DNA of 5,910 bases. Source: Acidobacteriaceae bacterium. GTDB taxonomy: Bacteria; Acidobacteriota; Terriglobia; Terriglobales; Acidobacteriaceae. The stretch covers positions 339-6,248 of the forward strand of contig PKYX01000409.1 in the NCBI GenBank assembly GCA_003132825.1, in the 5' to 3' direction. Below, piece after piece: positions 1 through 4,841 of the stretch; position 1 is the first letter of the stretch, and every line of letters starts with the position of its first letter. A model generated the notes under the pieces. That model saw only the letters and a program-made list of their open reading frames with translations. It was not told where the DNA came from and did not search any database. Made by a program: the position numbers and the translations under genes.

Positions 1-167
1 ATCCCGTGAATGCCGGGTGACTTCTTCCACACCGCCCTGGCACTCCCCCCCTTAAACGGCTGATCGCGGGCCCTAGCCATGCTCGATTTCATGGGATGAG
101 TGGAGGTACCGTGGGTGATTTGACCCCGGGGCTGATGAGTTCTGAAGATGCTTCGCAGCGCAGCGGA

Positions 168-431
168 TCAGGACGGTTTTCGAATCACAATGTCGTTGTC
201 GTTGATAAAGAACTGAGCCGAACACTCCCCGGAGCCGCAGATCACCGGCAGCAGACCGGCGATTTGTTTGCGCGTGATTAGGCCCAACGTGCCGCAGCTG
301 GGACAGGAAAGAACCGCCCAATAGGGATCGTTCTTCTCGCCGACATGGCCGGCGTTCTCTAGCACGAAAATCGTGCCCGGCTGCATCTGCTCCGGAATCC
401 ATTCGCTCAGGATGTCGAGTTCTCCAACCAT
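168..431 (-). CDS. Small zinc-ribbon-like protein of unknown function
   Basis: This is an 87-residue protein with four cysteines arranged like a zinc ribbon: C43 and C46 in CPSCG, then C65 and C70 in CGSGEC, so the spacing is C-x2-C-x18-C-x4-C. The first 40 residues are mixed and contain no signal peptide or membrane segment, so it is probably cytoplasmic. The short tail after the second pair (QFFINDNDIVIRKPS) looks like a closing beta hairpin. The ATG start is well supported by a strong GGGGAGG ribosome binding site at 436-442, four bases upstream. The gene begins 30 bases after the stop of the MerR-type regulator on the same strand, so the two are probably co-transcribed. Zinc binding is inferred from cysteine spacing only. 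I do not recognise a named family and cannot assign a role; binding of nucleic acid or a partner protein is possible. Confidence 0.75.
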   Translation of the reverse strand: MVGELDILSEWIPEQMQPGTIFVLENAGHVGEKNDPYWAVLSCPSCGTLGLITRKQIAGLLPVICGSGECSAQFFINDNDIVIRKPS

Positions 432-435
432 ATTT

Positions 436-442
436 CCTCCCC
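436..442 (-). promoter_or_regulatory. Strong Shine-Dalgarno site of the zinc-ribbon gene
   Basis: Read on the minus strand this is GGGGAGG followed by AAAT and the ATG at 431. It fixes the start of the zinc-ribbon gene. It is clearly stronger than the site of the MerR gene ahead of it, which suggests that the downstream small protein is translated well. Confidence 0.7.
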
Positions 443-461
443 GGCGACACCAACCCGCTGG

Positions 462-941
462 TTATGAAGCTTTCTTTCTTCGCTTGGGCGAACTTCGTCT
501 AGCCGCTGCCGATTGGCTGCTCTTTTTGCCGCTACGAATCACCGCCCGCACGTGCTTCACGGTATCGCTAAGGCAAATGGCCAGGATCGGCTGCCGTGAA
601 TTTTTCAGAATGTCCACGATCTGGCGGGCCGAGGTCTCGAGATAAAGGTTCTCGCCGTCGGTCAGCAGGTGGTGGCTCGAAGTCTCACGGATAGTTTCCG
701 CTAAACGTTTGCCGAGTTCGCGTTCGAGGAATCGGATGACTTCGCGCACCCGCTGCAGAGAGAAACCCTTGCCTCTCAACTCGCAGATCACCGCCACTTC
801 AGTCAGGTCCTCGAGAGAATACAGCCGCCGGTGGCCTTGCCGGGCTGGAACCAGAATGCCTCGCTCGTCCCACCATTGCAGTTGGCGCGGGGTGATGCCT
901 GTGAGCGCCACAACCTCACGAGATGTGAATTGATCCTGCAT
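462..941 (-). CDS. MerR-family transcriptional regulator
   Basis: This 159-residue protein has an N-terminal MerR-type winged helix-turn-helix. The recognition region is near residues 6-25 (FTSREVVALTGITPRQLQWW), the wing is DERGILVPARQGHRRLY at 25-41, and the second helical pair runs to about residue 77 (LRGKGFSLQRVREVIRFLE). Residues 88-136 form a small C-terminal part (LLTDGENLYLE, then RQPILAICLSD) that could sense a signal or hold the dimer. It has no cysteine cluster of the metal-sensing MerR type. The tail (140-159) is very basic (SPKRRKK). I chose ATG 941 over the in-frame TTG at 965 because the HTH then starts at its usual distance from the N-terminus. No good SD is visible. A near-consensus promoter lies directly upstream with a palindrome over its -10 box, which suggests autoregulation. 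The target and effector are unknown. Confidence 0.88.
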   Translation of the reverse strand: MQDQFTSREVVALTGITPRQLQWWDERGILVPARQGHRRLYSLEDLTEVAVICELRGKGFSLQRVREVIRFLERELGKRLAETIRETSSHHLLTDGENLYLETSARQIVDILKNSRQPILAICLSDTVKHVRAVIRSGKKSSQSAAARRSSPKRRKKAS

Positions 942-976
942 ACCCGGCCAGCAATGTTGGAACAACCTAATGGCAA

Positions 977-991
977 AATGTTTGAAACATT
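977..991. promoter_or_regulatory. Perfect palindrome over the merR-type promoter (candidate operator)
   Basis: AATGTTTGAAACATT is a perfect 7-1-7 inverted repeat. On the minus strand it starts inside the -10 hexamer and covers the expected transcription start of the regulator gene. A dimeric repressor bound here would block RNA polymerase. The obvious candidate is the MerR-type protein encoded just downstream, but this is inference. A weaker related element (TGTTGGAACA) lies at 955-964. Confidence 0.5.
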
Positions 992-1016
992 CTAGGCGTC
1001 AGTTGGCAGGTGTCAA
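989..1016 (-). promoter_or_regulatory. Sigma-70-type promoter of the MerR-type gene
   Basis: On the minus strand a perfect -35 TTGACA (1016-1011) is followed by a 16-base spacer and a -10 TAGAAT (994-989). The expected start is near 982, giving a leader of about 40 bases before ATG 941. The spacer is not the 19-20 bases typical of promoters activated by MerR-type DNA twisting, so repression or constitutive use fits better than classical MerR activation. Confidence 0.65.
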
Positions 1017-1074
1017 CGGCGGATTTCGAACCGAGGGGTAACCAGAGGAGTTCCAGGGAGCGCAGGAAAGCGGA

Positions 1075-1275
1075 TTAGCCGCCGCCAACAAAATGAACGA
1101 TTTCCAGACGGTCACCCTCAGAAAGACTGGTCACCGACCACTGCCCGCGCGGCACCAGTTCGTGGTTCAATTCGACGGCCACGCGGTCCTGCTTCATGCT
1201 CAATTGTTCGATTAGTGAGTCCAGGGTGAGAGCAGAGTTGAAATCGCGGGACTCGCCGTTGATTTGCAGTTTCAT
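1075..1275 (-). CDS. thiS: Sulfur carrier protein ThiS
   Basis: This 66-residue ubiquitin-like protein matches the usual ThiS length. It starts MKLQINGESRDF, has the hydrophobic pattern of a beta-grasp fold (SLIEQLSM, RVAVELNHELVPR, GDRLEIVHFVGGG) and ends in Gly-Gly. In the family that C-terminus is adenylated by ThiF, becomes a thiocarboxylate and gives sulfur to ThiG for the thiazole part of thiamine. I chose ATG 1275 because it gives the family N-terminus; in-frame ATG 1284 and GTG 1290 would add MTMVA. None of these starts has a clear SD. It lies 65 bases after the unknown gene on the same strand and may share its transcript. No thiG, thiF or thiO is visible in the window. The C-terminus carries three glycines (VGGG), one more than the minimal GG. 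A MoaD-like role in another pathway is possible but less likely. Confidence 0.85.
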   Translation of the reverse strand: MKLQINGESRDFNSALTLDSLIEQLSMKQDRVAVELNHELVPRGQWSVTSLSEGDRLEIVHFVGGG

Positions 1276-1340
1276 GGCAACCATTGTCACAGGCGGCGCA
1301 GCCGGCTTGCCAGGCAGCAGTCAGCGGCGGGGTGCCAGCG

Positions 1341-1934
1341 CTACTTGAGTTCCACTTTCCGCAGCTGGAACTTGCGGGTCGCGGTGCGGCCGGAGTAGCT
1401 GGCTTGCACCAGGACGGAAGAATCCGGCAGCAGGGATTCATGCACGTCAATCTTCATTTCCGCGTCGCCGACAGCATCGGTGAGAACCTGGGTGTAGAAG
1501 GGCGCGGCGTCGGGACGGGCGAAGCGGACGGTGAGGCGTGCTCCTTCGACTCCAACGCCATCATCGGTTACACGCATTCGGAGGAACAGAATGTGCTCGG
1601 CATGAGCCGAACCTGCATTGAGCCAATGCACGTCCAGCTGTCGAATCGCGGCCAGGGCTTCGCGGGAATCCTGCCGATCCAGAACGGTTTCGAGAAGGCC
1701 ATCGCGGATCGCATTGAGCACCAGACGATGCTGCTCGCGCAGGACCTGTTCCTTTTGTGGATCGCTGAACCCACCGTCGACGGACGGATCTGCGTAGGGG
1801 GTCGCGCGCTTGCCCACGCAGCGTCCGCGAACAAAGACCTGCGTCTGCAGCAGGCGTTCGCTCTCGCGAGCCTCGCTCTGCACGTGGTAGACGGTATCGC
1901 CGTGTTTCACATCCGTGTTAAAACCGAAAATCAT
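1341..1934 (-). CDS. Conserved hypothetical protein with C-terminal Ig-like region
   Basis: This is a 197-residue protein of unknown function. Residues 1-45 (MIFGFNTDVKHGDTVYHVQS, then QTQVFVRGRCVGKRATPY) look like a small beta-rich domain that I associate with acidobacterial hypotheticals. Residues 55-105 are helical and charged (QKEQVLREQHRLVLNAIRDG). Residues 110-197 resemble an Ig-like or transthyretin-like sandwich: alternating strands, a GVGVEGARLTVRF start, TDAVGDAEMKI as the usual 'tDa.G.a' turn, and closing strands near VLVQASYSGRTATRKFQLRK. There is no signal peptide or membrane segment, although Ig-like domains are often exported. ATG 1934 is preferred over the in-frame TTG 1949 because GGGGCAGAG sits about 6-14 bases upstream. 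It is divergent from the nuo operon and upstream of thiS on the same strand. The family resemblance is from memory and no catalytic motif is visible. Confidence 0.72.
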   Translation of the reverse strand: MIFGFNTDVKHGDTVYHVQSEARESERLLQTQVFVRGRCVGKRATPYADPSVDGGFSDPQKEQVLREQHRLVLNAIRDGLLETVLDRQDSREALAAIRQLDVHWLNAGSAHAEHILFLRMRVTDDGVGVEGARLTVRFARPDAAPFYTQVLTDAVGDAEMKIDVHESLLPDSSVLVQASYSGRTATRKFQLRKVELK

Positions 1935-2006
1935 GCGACTCTGCCCCAATCGAGCGAAACGTCCCTGGCAAGTTCATCATCCCTGAACAAAAGCCGGAGG
2001 CGCCGC

Positions 2007-2034
2007 TTGACACTATCAACTTGCGAATTCTAAT
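2007..2034 (+). promoter_or_regulatory. Candidate promoter of the nuo operon
   Basis: A perfect -35 TTGACA (2007-2012) is followed by a 16-base spacer and TCTAAT (2029-2034), a four-of-six match to TATAAT. Transcription would start near 2041, about 42 bases before nuoA. A second -10-like TATTAT (2066-2071) with a poor -35 lies closer to the gene and would give an almost leaderless message. Either or both may be used. Confidence 0.5.
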
Positions 2035-2041
2035 CTAGAAT
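2027..2041. promoter_or_regulatory. Inverted repeat over the nuo -10 region (candidate operator)
   Basis: ATTCTA-ATC-TAGAAT is a perfect 6-3-6 inverted repeat. The same centre also pairs CTT (2020-2022) with AAG (2046-2048). It overlaps the proposed -10 box and start point of the nuo promoter, a classic repressor position. The binding protein is unknown. Confidence 0.4.
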
Positions 2042-2082
2042 GTTTAAGCAGTGCTGGGCCCGATTTATTATATAGCCCTCCT

Positions 2083-2493
2083 ATGCCCGACGATTATTTT
2101 GCCCGCTACTTGCCTCTGCTGATTCACTTTGTGCTGGCCAGCGCACTGGCGGGGGCACTGGTCCTGCTGTCCCGGGTCATCGGTTACCGTCGGCCCACGC
2201 GGGCCAAGCTTTCGCCCTATGAATGCGGCGTGGCCCCGGTCGGTGACGCCCGGGGACGGTTCTCGGTGAAATTCTATCTGGTGGCGATGCTCTTTATTCT
2301 CTTCGACGTAGAAGCGGTCTTCCTCTATCCTTGGGCGGTCATTCTGCGGCAACTCAAGCTGTTCGGTTTTTGCGAGATGCTGGTATATATCGCCATTGTT
2401 CTGGTCGGCTTCTTCTACATATGGAAAAAGGGAGTTTTGGACTGGGGCGAAACCTCGCTGCCGCCGGGTGAAGTTCGCCGGGGTGAAGTGTAA
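2083..2493 (+). CDS. nuoA: NADH-quinone oxidoreductase subunit A
   Basis: This 136-residue membrane subunit of complex I belongs to the ND3 family. Three transmembrane helices are visible near residues 9-33, 64-87 and 97-116. The conserved loop cysteine is C48 in YECG, and the acidic residues D75 and E77 of FDVEAVFLYPW lie in helix 2. In the family this subunit lines the junction between the quinone site and the proton-pumping arm, and the flexible YECG loop moves during turnover. It is the first gene of the operon. ATG 2083 is the only possible start, because no in-frame ATG, GTG or TTG lies close upstream, yet no Shine-Dalgarno is present; the preceding bases CCCTCCT are of anti-SD type instead. 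Its stop overlaps the nuoC start (TAATG). The C-terminal tail after GVLDWG (SLPPGEVRRGEV) is a short hydrophilic extension. Confidence 0.96.
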   Translation: MPDDYFARYLPLLIHFVLASALAGALVLLSRVIGYRRPTRAKLSPYECGVAPVGDARGRFSVKFYLVAMLFILFDVEAVFLYPWAVILRQLKLFGFCEMLVYIAIVLVGFFYIWKKGVLDWGETSLPPGEVRRGEV

Positions 2494-2990
2494 TGGCTCT
2501 GACTCCCGCCATCACTGACCTCGAACAATTAAAGGAGCATCCCGCGATTGCCCGGTTATTGGCCTGGAACGCCGGTTCCGTCGAGGGATCAAAATTCGAC
2601 CGCGGCGAGATCAGCATCACCCTCGAGCGATCGGCGTTGCGGGAAGCTTGCGTGCTCCTGCGCGATGATCCGAGATGCGCTTTCAACTTCCTTTCCGATG
2701 TCACCTGCGTGGACTGGTATCCCTCGGAGCCCCGCTTTACTGTGATCTACCAGCTGTTGTCGATCCCCAAGAAGGAACGCGTGCGACTGAAGGTCCGGCT
2801 GGAGGGCAGCAGCCCCGTCGTCGAATCGGTGACCTCGGTCTGGCCGGCGGCCAATTACTTCGAGCGCGAGGTCTTCGACCTGTTCGGCGTGCGCTTTGCC
2901 GGGCATCCTTATCTCCGCCGCCTCCTGATGCCGGAAGACTGGGAAGGCCATCCCCTGCGGAAAGATTATCCCGTGGAGGGCTATCGCTAG
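2493..2990 (+). CDS. nuoC: NADH-quinone oxidoreductase subunit C
   Basis: This 165-residue protein of the complex I 30-kDa family is a peripheral-arm subunit that packs against NuoD and NuoB near the membrane. The family signature is clear: EREVFDLFGVRFAGHP (124-139) followed by LRRLLMPEDWEGHPLRKDYP (141-160). FLSDVTCVDWYP at 67-77 is the other typical block. It is a stand-alone NuoC, not the NuoCD fusion found in enterobacteria. The ATG shares one base with the nuoA stop (TAATG), and GGGGTGA at 2480-2486 gives a good ribosome site with six bases of spacing, so translation is probably coupled to nuoA. In most operons nuoB would lie between these two genes; it does not here. Confidence 0.96.
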   Translation: MALTPAITDLEQLKEHPAIARLLAWNAGSVEGSKFDRGEISITLERSALREACVLLRDDPRCAFNFLSDVTCVDWYPSEPRFTVIYQLLSIPKKERVRLKVRLEGSSPVVESVTSVWPAANYFEREVFDLFGVRFAGHPYLRRLLMPEDWEGHPLRKDYPVEGYR

Positions 2991-2998
2991 ACTTGGTT

Positions 2999-4204
2999 AT
3001 GGCTCACCTCACACCCACTCCCGTGCTCGAGCCCGGTCAGGATCGCACCATGATCCTGAACATGGGGCCGCAGCATCCTTCCACCCACGGCGTGTTGCGG
3101 CTGATCCTTGAAATCGACGGCGAGAGAATTGTGCGGATGATGCCCGACATCGGGTATCTACACACCGGAATCGAGAAGACTTGCGAAGCCAAGTTTTACC
3201 AGCAGGTCGTCCCGTTGACCGACCGCATCGACTACCTTTGCCCCCTGACCAATAATCTTTGCTACGTGCTGGCGGTCGAAAAGCTCCTGGGGCTGGAAAT
3301 TCCGCCGCGCGCCCAGTGGATGCGAGTTCTGCTAAACGAGCTGACCCGTATCAACTCGCACTTGGTCTGGCTGGGAACCCACGCCATGGACATCGGCGCC
3401 ATGACGGTGTTCCTGTACTGCTTCCGTGAGCGCGAGGACATTCTCCGGCTCTTCGAGGCGGTCAGCGGTCAGCGCATGATGACCTCTTACTTCCGAATCG
3501 GAGGACTGGCGCTCGCGCCTCCGCTCGACTTCTTCGGCCGCGTGCGGGACTTCGCCAAACGCTTTCCGGCCTGCGTGGATGAGTACGAGAATCTACTCAC
3601 CGGAAATCCCATCTGGGTGATGCGTACCAAAGGCGTGGCCAAGATCACCGCCGAAGATGCCATCGCGCTCGGGGCCAGCGGCCCGACGCTGCGCGGCAGC
3701 GGCGTGGATTTCGATTTACGCCGCGACATGCCCTACTCGGGCTACGAAAACTTCCGCTTCAACGTTCCGGTGAGCCAGGACGGCGACGTATTTGCCCGCT
3801 ACATGTGCCGGGTGCAGGAACTGCGCGAGTCCAACAAGATTGTGCAGCAAGCCCTCGATGGAATGCCGGAAGGACCGATCAAGGCGGACGCTCCCAAGGT
3901 TGTGCTTCCTGACCGCGAGAAGATGAAAACGCAAATGGAAGCTCTCATTTACCACTTTAAGATCATCACCGAGGGCTTTGCCGTGCCCGAGGGCGAGGTC
4001 TATCAGGCGGTGGAGTCGCCGCGCGGCGAGATGGGCTACTACGTGGTCAGCGACGGTACCGCCAAGCCCTATCGGGTGCACATGCGCGCGGCGTGCCTGG
4101 CCAACATGCAGACCTTGCCCAAAATGTGTGAAGGGAAGTTGCTGGCGGACGTCGTGGCAGCGATCGGTTCGATCGACATTGTGCTGGGAGAAATCGACAG
4201 GTAG
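2999..4204 (+). CDS. nuoD: NADH-quinone oxidoreductase subunit D
   Basis: This 401-residue protein of the complex I 49-kDa family is full length. It forms much of the quinone-binding cavity. The N-terminal block NMGPQHPSTHGVLRL contains H26 and H30, with H30 at the position of the quinone-contacting histidine in Thermus Nqo4. Y79 in DRIDYL matches the quinone-binding tyrosine. Other family blocks are LNELTRINSHLVWLGTHAMD (113-131), GQRMMTSYFRIGGLA, RGSGVDFDLR with PYSGYE, ESPRGEMGYYVVSDG and the C-terminal LGEIDR. I chose ATG 2999, eight bases after nuoC. The open frame runs back to 2675, but that part overlaps nuoC and lacks family sequence. TTG 2993 is an alternative start with TGGAGGG about 12 bases upstream; ATG 2999 itself has no well-placed SD. 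Confidence 0.97.
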   Translation: MAHLTPTPVLEPGQDRTMILNMGPQHPSTHGVLRLILEIDGERIVRMMPDIGYLHTGIEKTCEAKFYQQVVPLTDRIDYLCPLTNNLCYVLAVEKLLGLEIPPRAQWMRVLLNELTRINSHLVWLGTHAMDIGAMTVFLYCFREREDILRLFEAVSGQRMMTSYFRIGGLALAPPLDFFGRVRDFAKRFPACVDEYENLLTGNPIWVMRTKGVAKITAEDAIALGASGPTLRGSGVDFDLRRDMPYSGYENFRFNVPVSQDGDVFARYMCRVQELRESNKIVQQALDGMPEGPIKADAPKVVLPDREKMKTQMEALIYHFKIITEGFAVPEGEVYQAVESPRGEMGYYVVSDGTAKPYRVHMRAACLANMQTLPKMCEGKLLADVVAAIGSIDIVLGEIDR

Positions 4205-4228
4205 TACCTCTGGAATTCGTTGAGTGCT

Positions 4229-4261
4229 CTCCGCTCCAAAGGTTTTCTTTCGACCGCGGAG
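4229..4261 (+). promoter_or_regulatory. Possible mRNA hairpin over the nuoE ribosome binding site
   Basis: CTCCGC (4229-4234) is exactly complementary to GCGGAG (4256-4261), with a 21-base loop. The right arm contains four of the six bases of the proposed Shine-Dalgarno GGAGGA (4258-4263) of nuoE. When folded it would hide that site, so it could tune NuoE output relative to NuoD. The large loop makes it a modest structure. Confidence 0.35.
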
Positions 4262-4263
4262 GA
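4258..4263 (+). promoter_or_regulatory. Shine-Dalgarno site deciding the nuoE start
   Basis: GGAGGA ends ten bases before ATG 4274. It is the best site in the nuoD-nuoE gap and is the reason for preferring ATG 4274 over TTG 4220 or ATG 4295. It lies in three imperfect 9-base repeats (4256-4282), so it may be incidental. Confidence 0.5.
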
Positions 4264-4273
4264 CACGGCGGGC

Positions 4274-4777
4274 ATGGAGAGCCGAAAACCGAGCATGAAG
4301 TTTTCCGAGCAATTCGAGCAGCGTTTCGCGGAGATGCTGACGCACTATCCGACGCGGCGGTCTGTGCTAGTCCCAACGCTGCTTTACGCGCAGGATGAAG
4401 TAGGTTTTCTGAGCCCGGAAGCCATTGCGGAAATCGCCCAGCGACTCGAGTTGACCGCGCTCGAAGTGAACAACGTGATCAGCTACTACTCCATGCTGAC
4501 CACCAAGCCGCGCGGCAAATATAACGTGCAGATCTGTACCAACATTGCCTGCATGCTGCGCGGCGGTGAGGAATTGCTCGCCCACTGCAAGAAGAAGCTT
4601 GGCATCGGGCACAAAGGAACCACCCCGGACGGGCTATTCTCTCTCGAGGAAGTGGAGTGTATCGGCGCCTGCAGTTGGGCACCGGCGGCGCAGGTCAACT
4701 ACAACTTCCACGAGAACCTGACCCTGGGGCAGATGGACCAGCTACTCGAGGAGTACAAGAGGAAAGGAACGCAGTGA
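4274..4777 (+). CDS. nuoE: NADH-quinone oxidoreductase subunit E
   Basis: This 167-residue protein of the complex I 24-kDa family has a thioredoxin-like fold carrying the [2Fe-2S] cluster N1a, beside NuoF in the NADH-oxidising module. The four cluster cysteines are present with family spacing: C88 and C93 in CTNIAC, and C129 and C133 in CIGAC followed by SWAP. The N-terminal helical part (FAEMLTHYPTRRSVLVPTLL) and VISYYSML are typical. The start is uncertain. ATG 4274 has GGAGGA ten bases upstream. ATG 4295 gives MKFSEQFEQRF, where the family-like sequence begins, with GGAGAG 13 bases away. TTG 4220 would add a stretch that does not look like NuoE. The gap after nuoD is 69 bases. The C-terminal EYKRKGTQ is encoded by purine-rich sequence that also resembles an SD for what follows. 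Confidence 0.95.
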   Translation: MESRKPSMKFSEQFEQRFAEMLTHYPTRRSVLVPTLLYAQDEVGFLSPEAIAEIAQRLELTALEVNNVISYYSMLTTKPRGKYNVQICTNIACMLRGGEELLAHCKKKLGIGHKGTTPDGLFSLEEVECIGACSWAPAAQVNYNFHENLTLGQMDQLLEEYKRKGTQ

Positions 4778-4839
4778 CCACCGAGTCGGGCCCGGCCGTT
4801 GCAGCGCTCAATGACGAAACCACCCGATATCCAAACTGA
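4774..4839 (+). CDS. Possible 21-residue mini-ORF between nuoE and nuoF
   Basis: A GTG at 4774 overlaps the nuoE stop (GTGA) and opens a 21-codon frame (MTTESGPAV...RYPN) that ends with TGA at 4837-4839, two bases before the nuoF ATG. AGAGGAAAGGA (4758-4768) is a strong SD-like stretch with AAGGA five bases before the GTG. The nuoF ATG has no SD, so this mini-ORF could deliver ribosomes to nuoF by coupling or re-initiation. Other readings are that the purine-rich stretch only encodes the KRKG tail of NuoE, or that this is a remnant of a longer nuoF N-terminus in another frame. The peptide resembles nothing I recognise. Confidence 0.35.
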   Translation: MTTESGPAVAALNDETTRYPN

Positions 4840-4841
4840 TC

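Noticed and set aside
1..167. Possible gene start or terminator at the left edge
   Set aside because: All plus frames have early stops. The minus frames near the edge are too short to judge. CCCCGGGG near 125-132 has no loop and no T run, so it is not a convincing terminator. A run of seven C (45-51) carries no clear meaning.
73..453. 126-residue open frame on the minus strand
   Set aside because: It overlaps the zinc-ribbon gene in another frame, is rich in Arg and Ser as shadow frames are, and lacks a ribosome site. The 87-residue frame has the cysteine pattern and a strong SD.
941..965. TTG 965 as the start of the MerR-type protein
   Set aside because: It would add eight residues ahead of the HTH that do not fit the family and has no clear SD. 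ATG 941 is more usual.
1276..1340. TPP riboswitch ahead of thiS
   Set aside because: The 65-base gap is too short and lacks the conserved CTGAGA and ACC-TGATCTGGxTAATxCC parts of the THI element.
1284..2033. 249-residue open frame on the plus strand
   Set aside because: It lies antisense to the conserved hypothetical gene, shows no family features and ends inside the nuo promoter. The minus-strand frame has a plausible ribosome site and recognisable blocks.
2076..2082. AGGAGGG on the minus strand as an SD for a divergent gene
   Set aside because: No start codon follows at a usable distance on the minus strand. It is simply the complement of the bases before nuoA.
2675..2998. 108-residue N-terminal extension of NuoD
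   Set aside because: It overlaps nuoC in another frame and has no complex I sequence. Family similarity begins just after ATG 2999.
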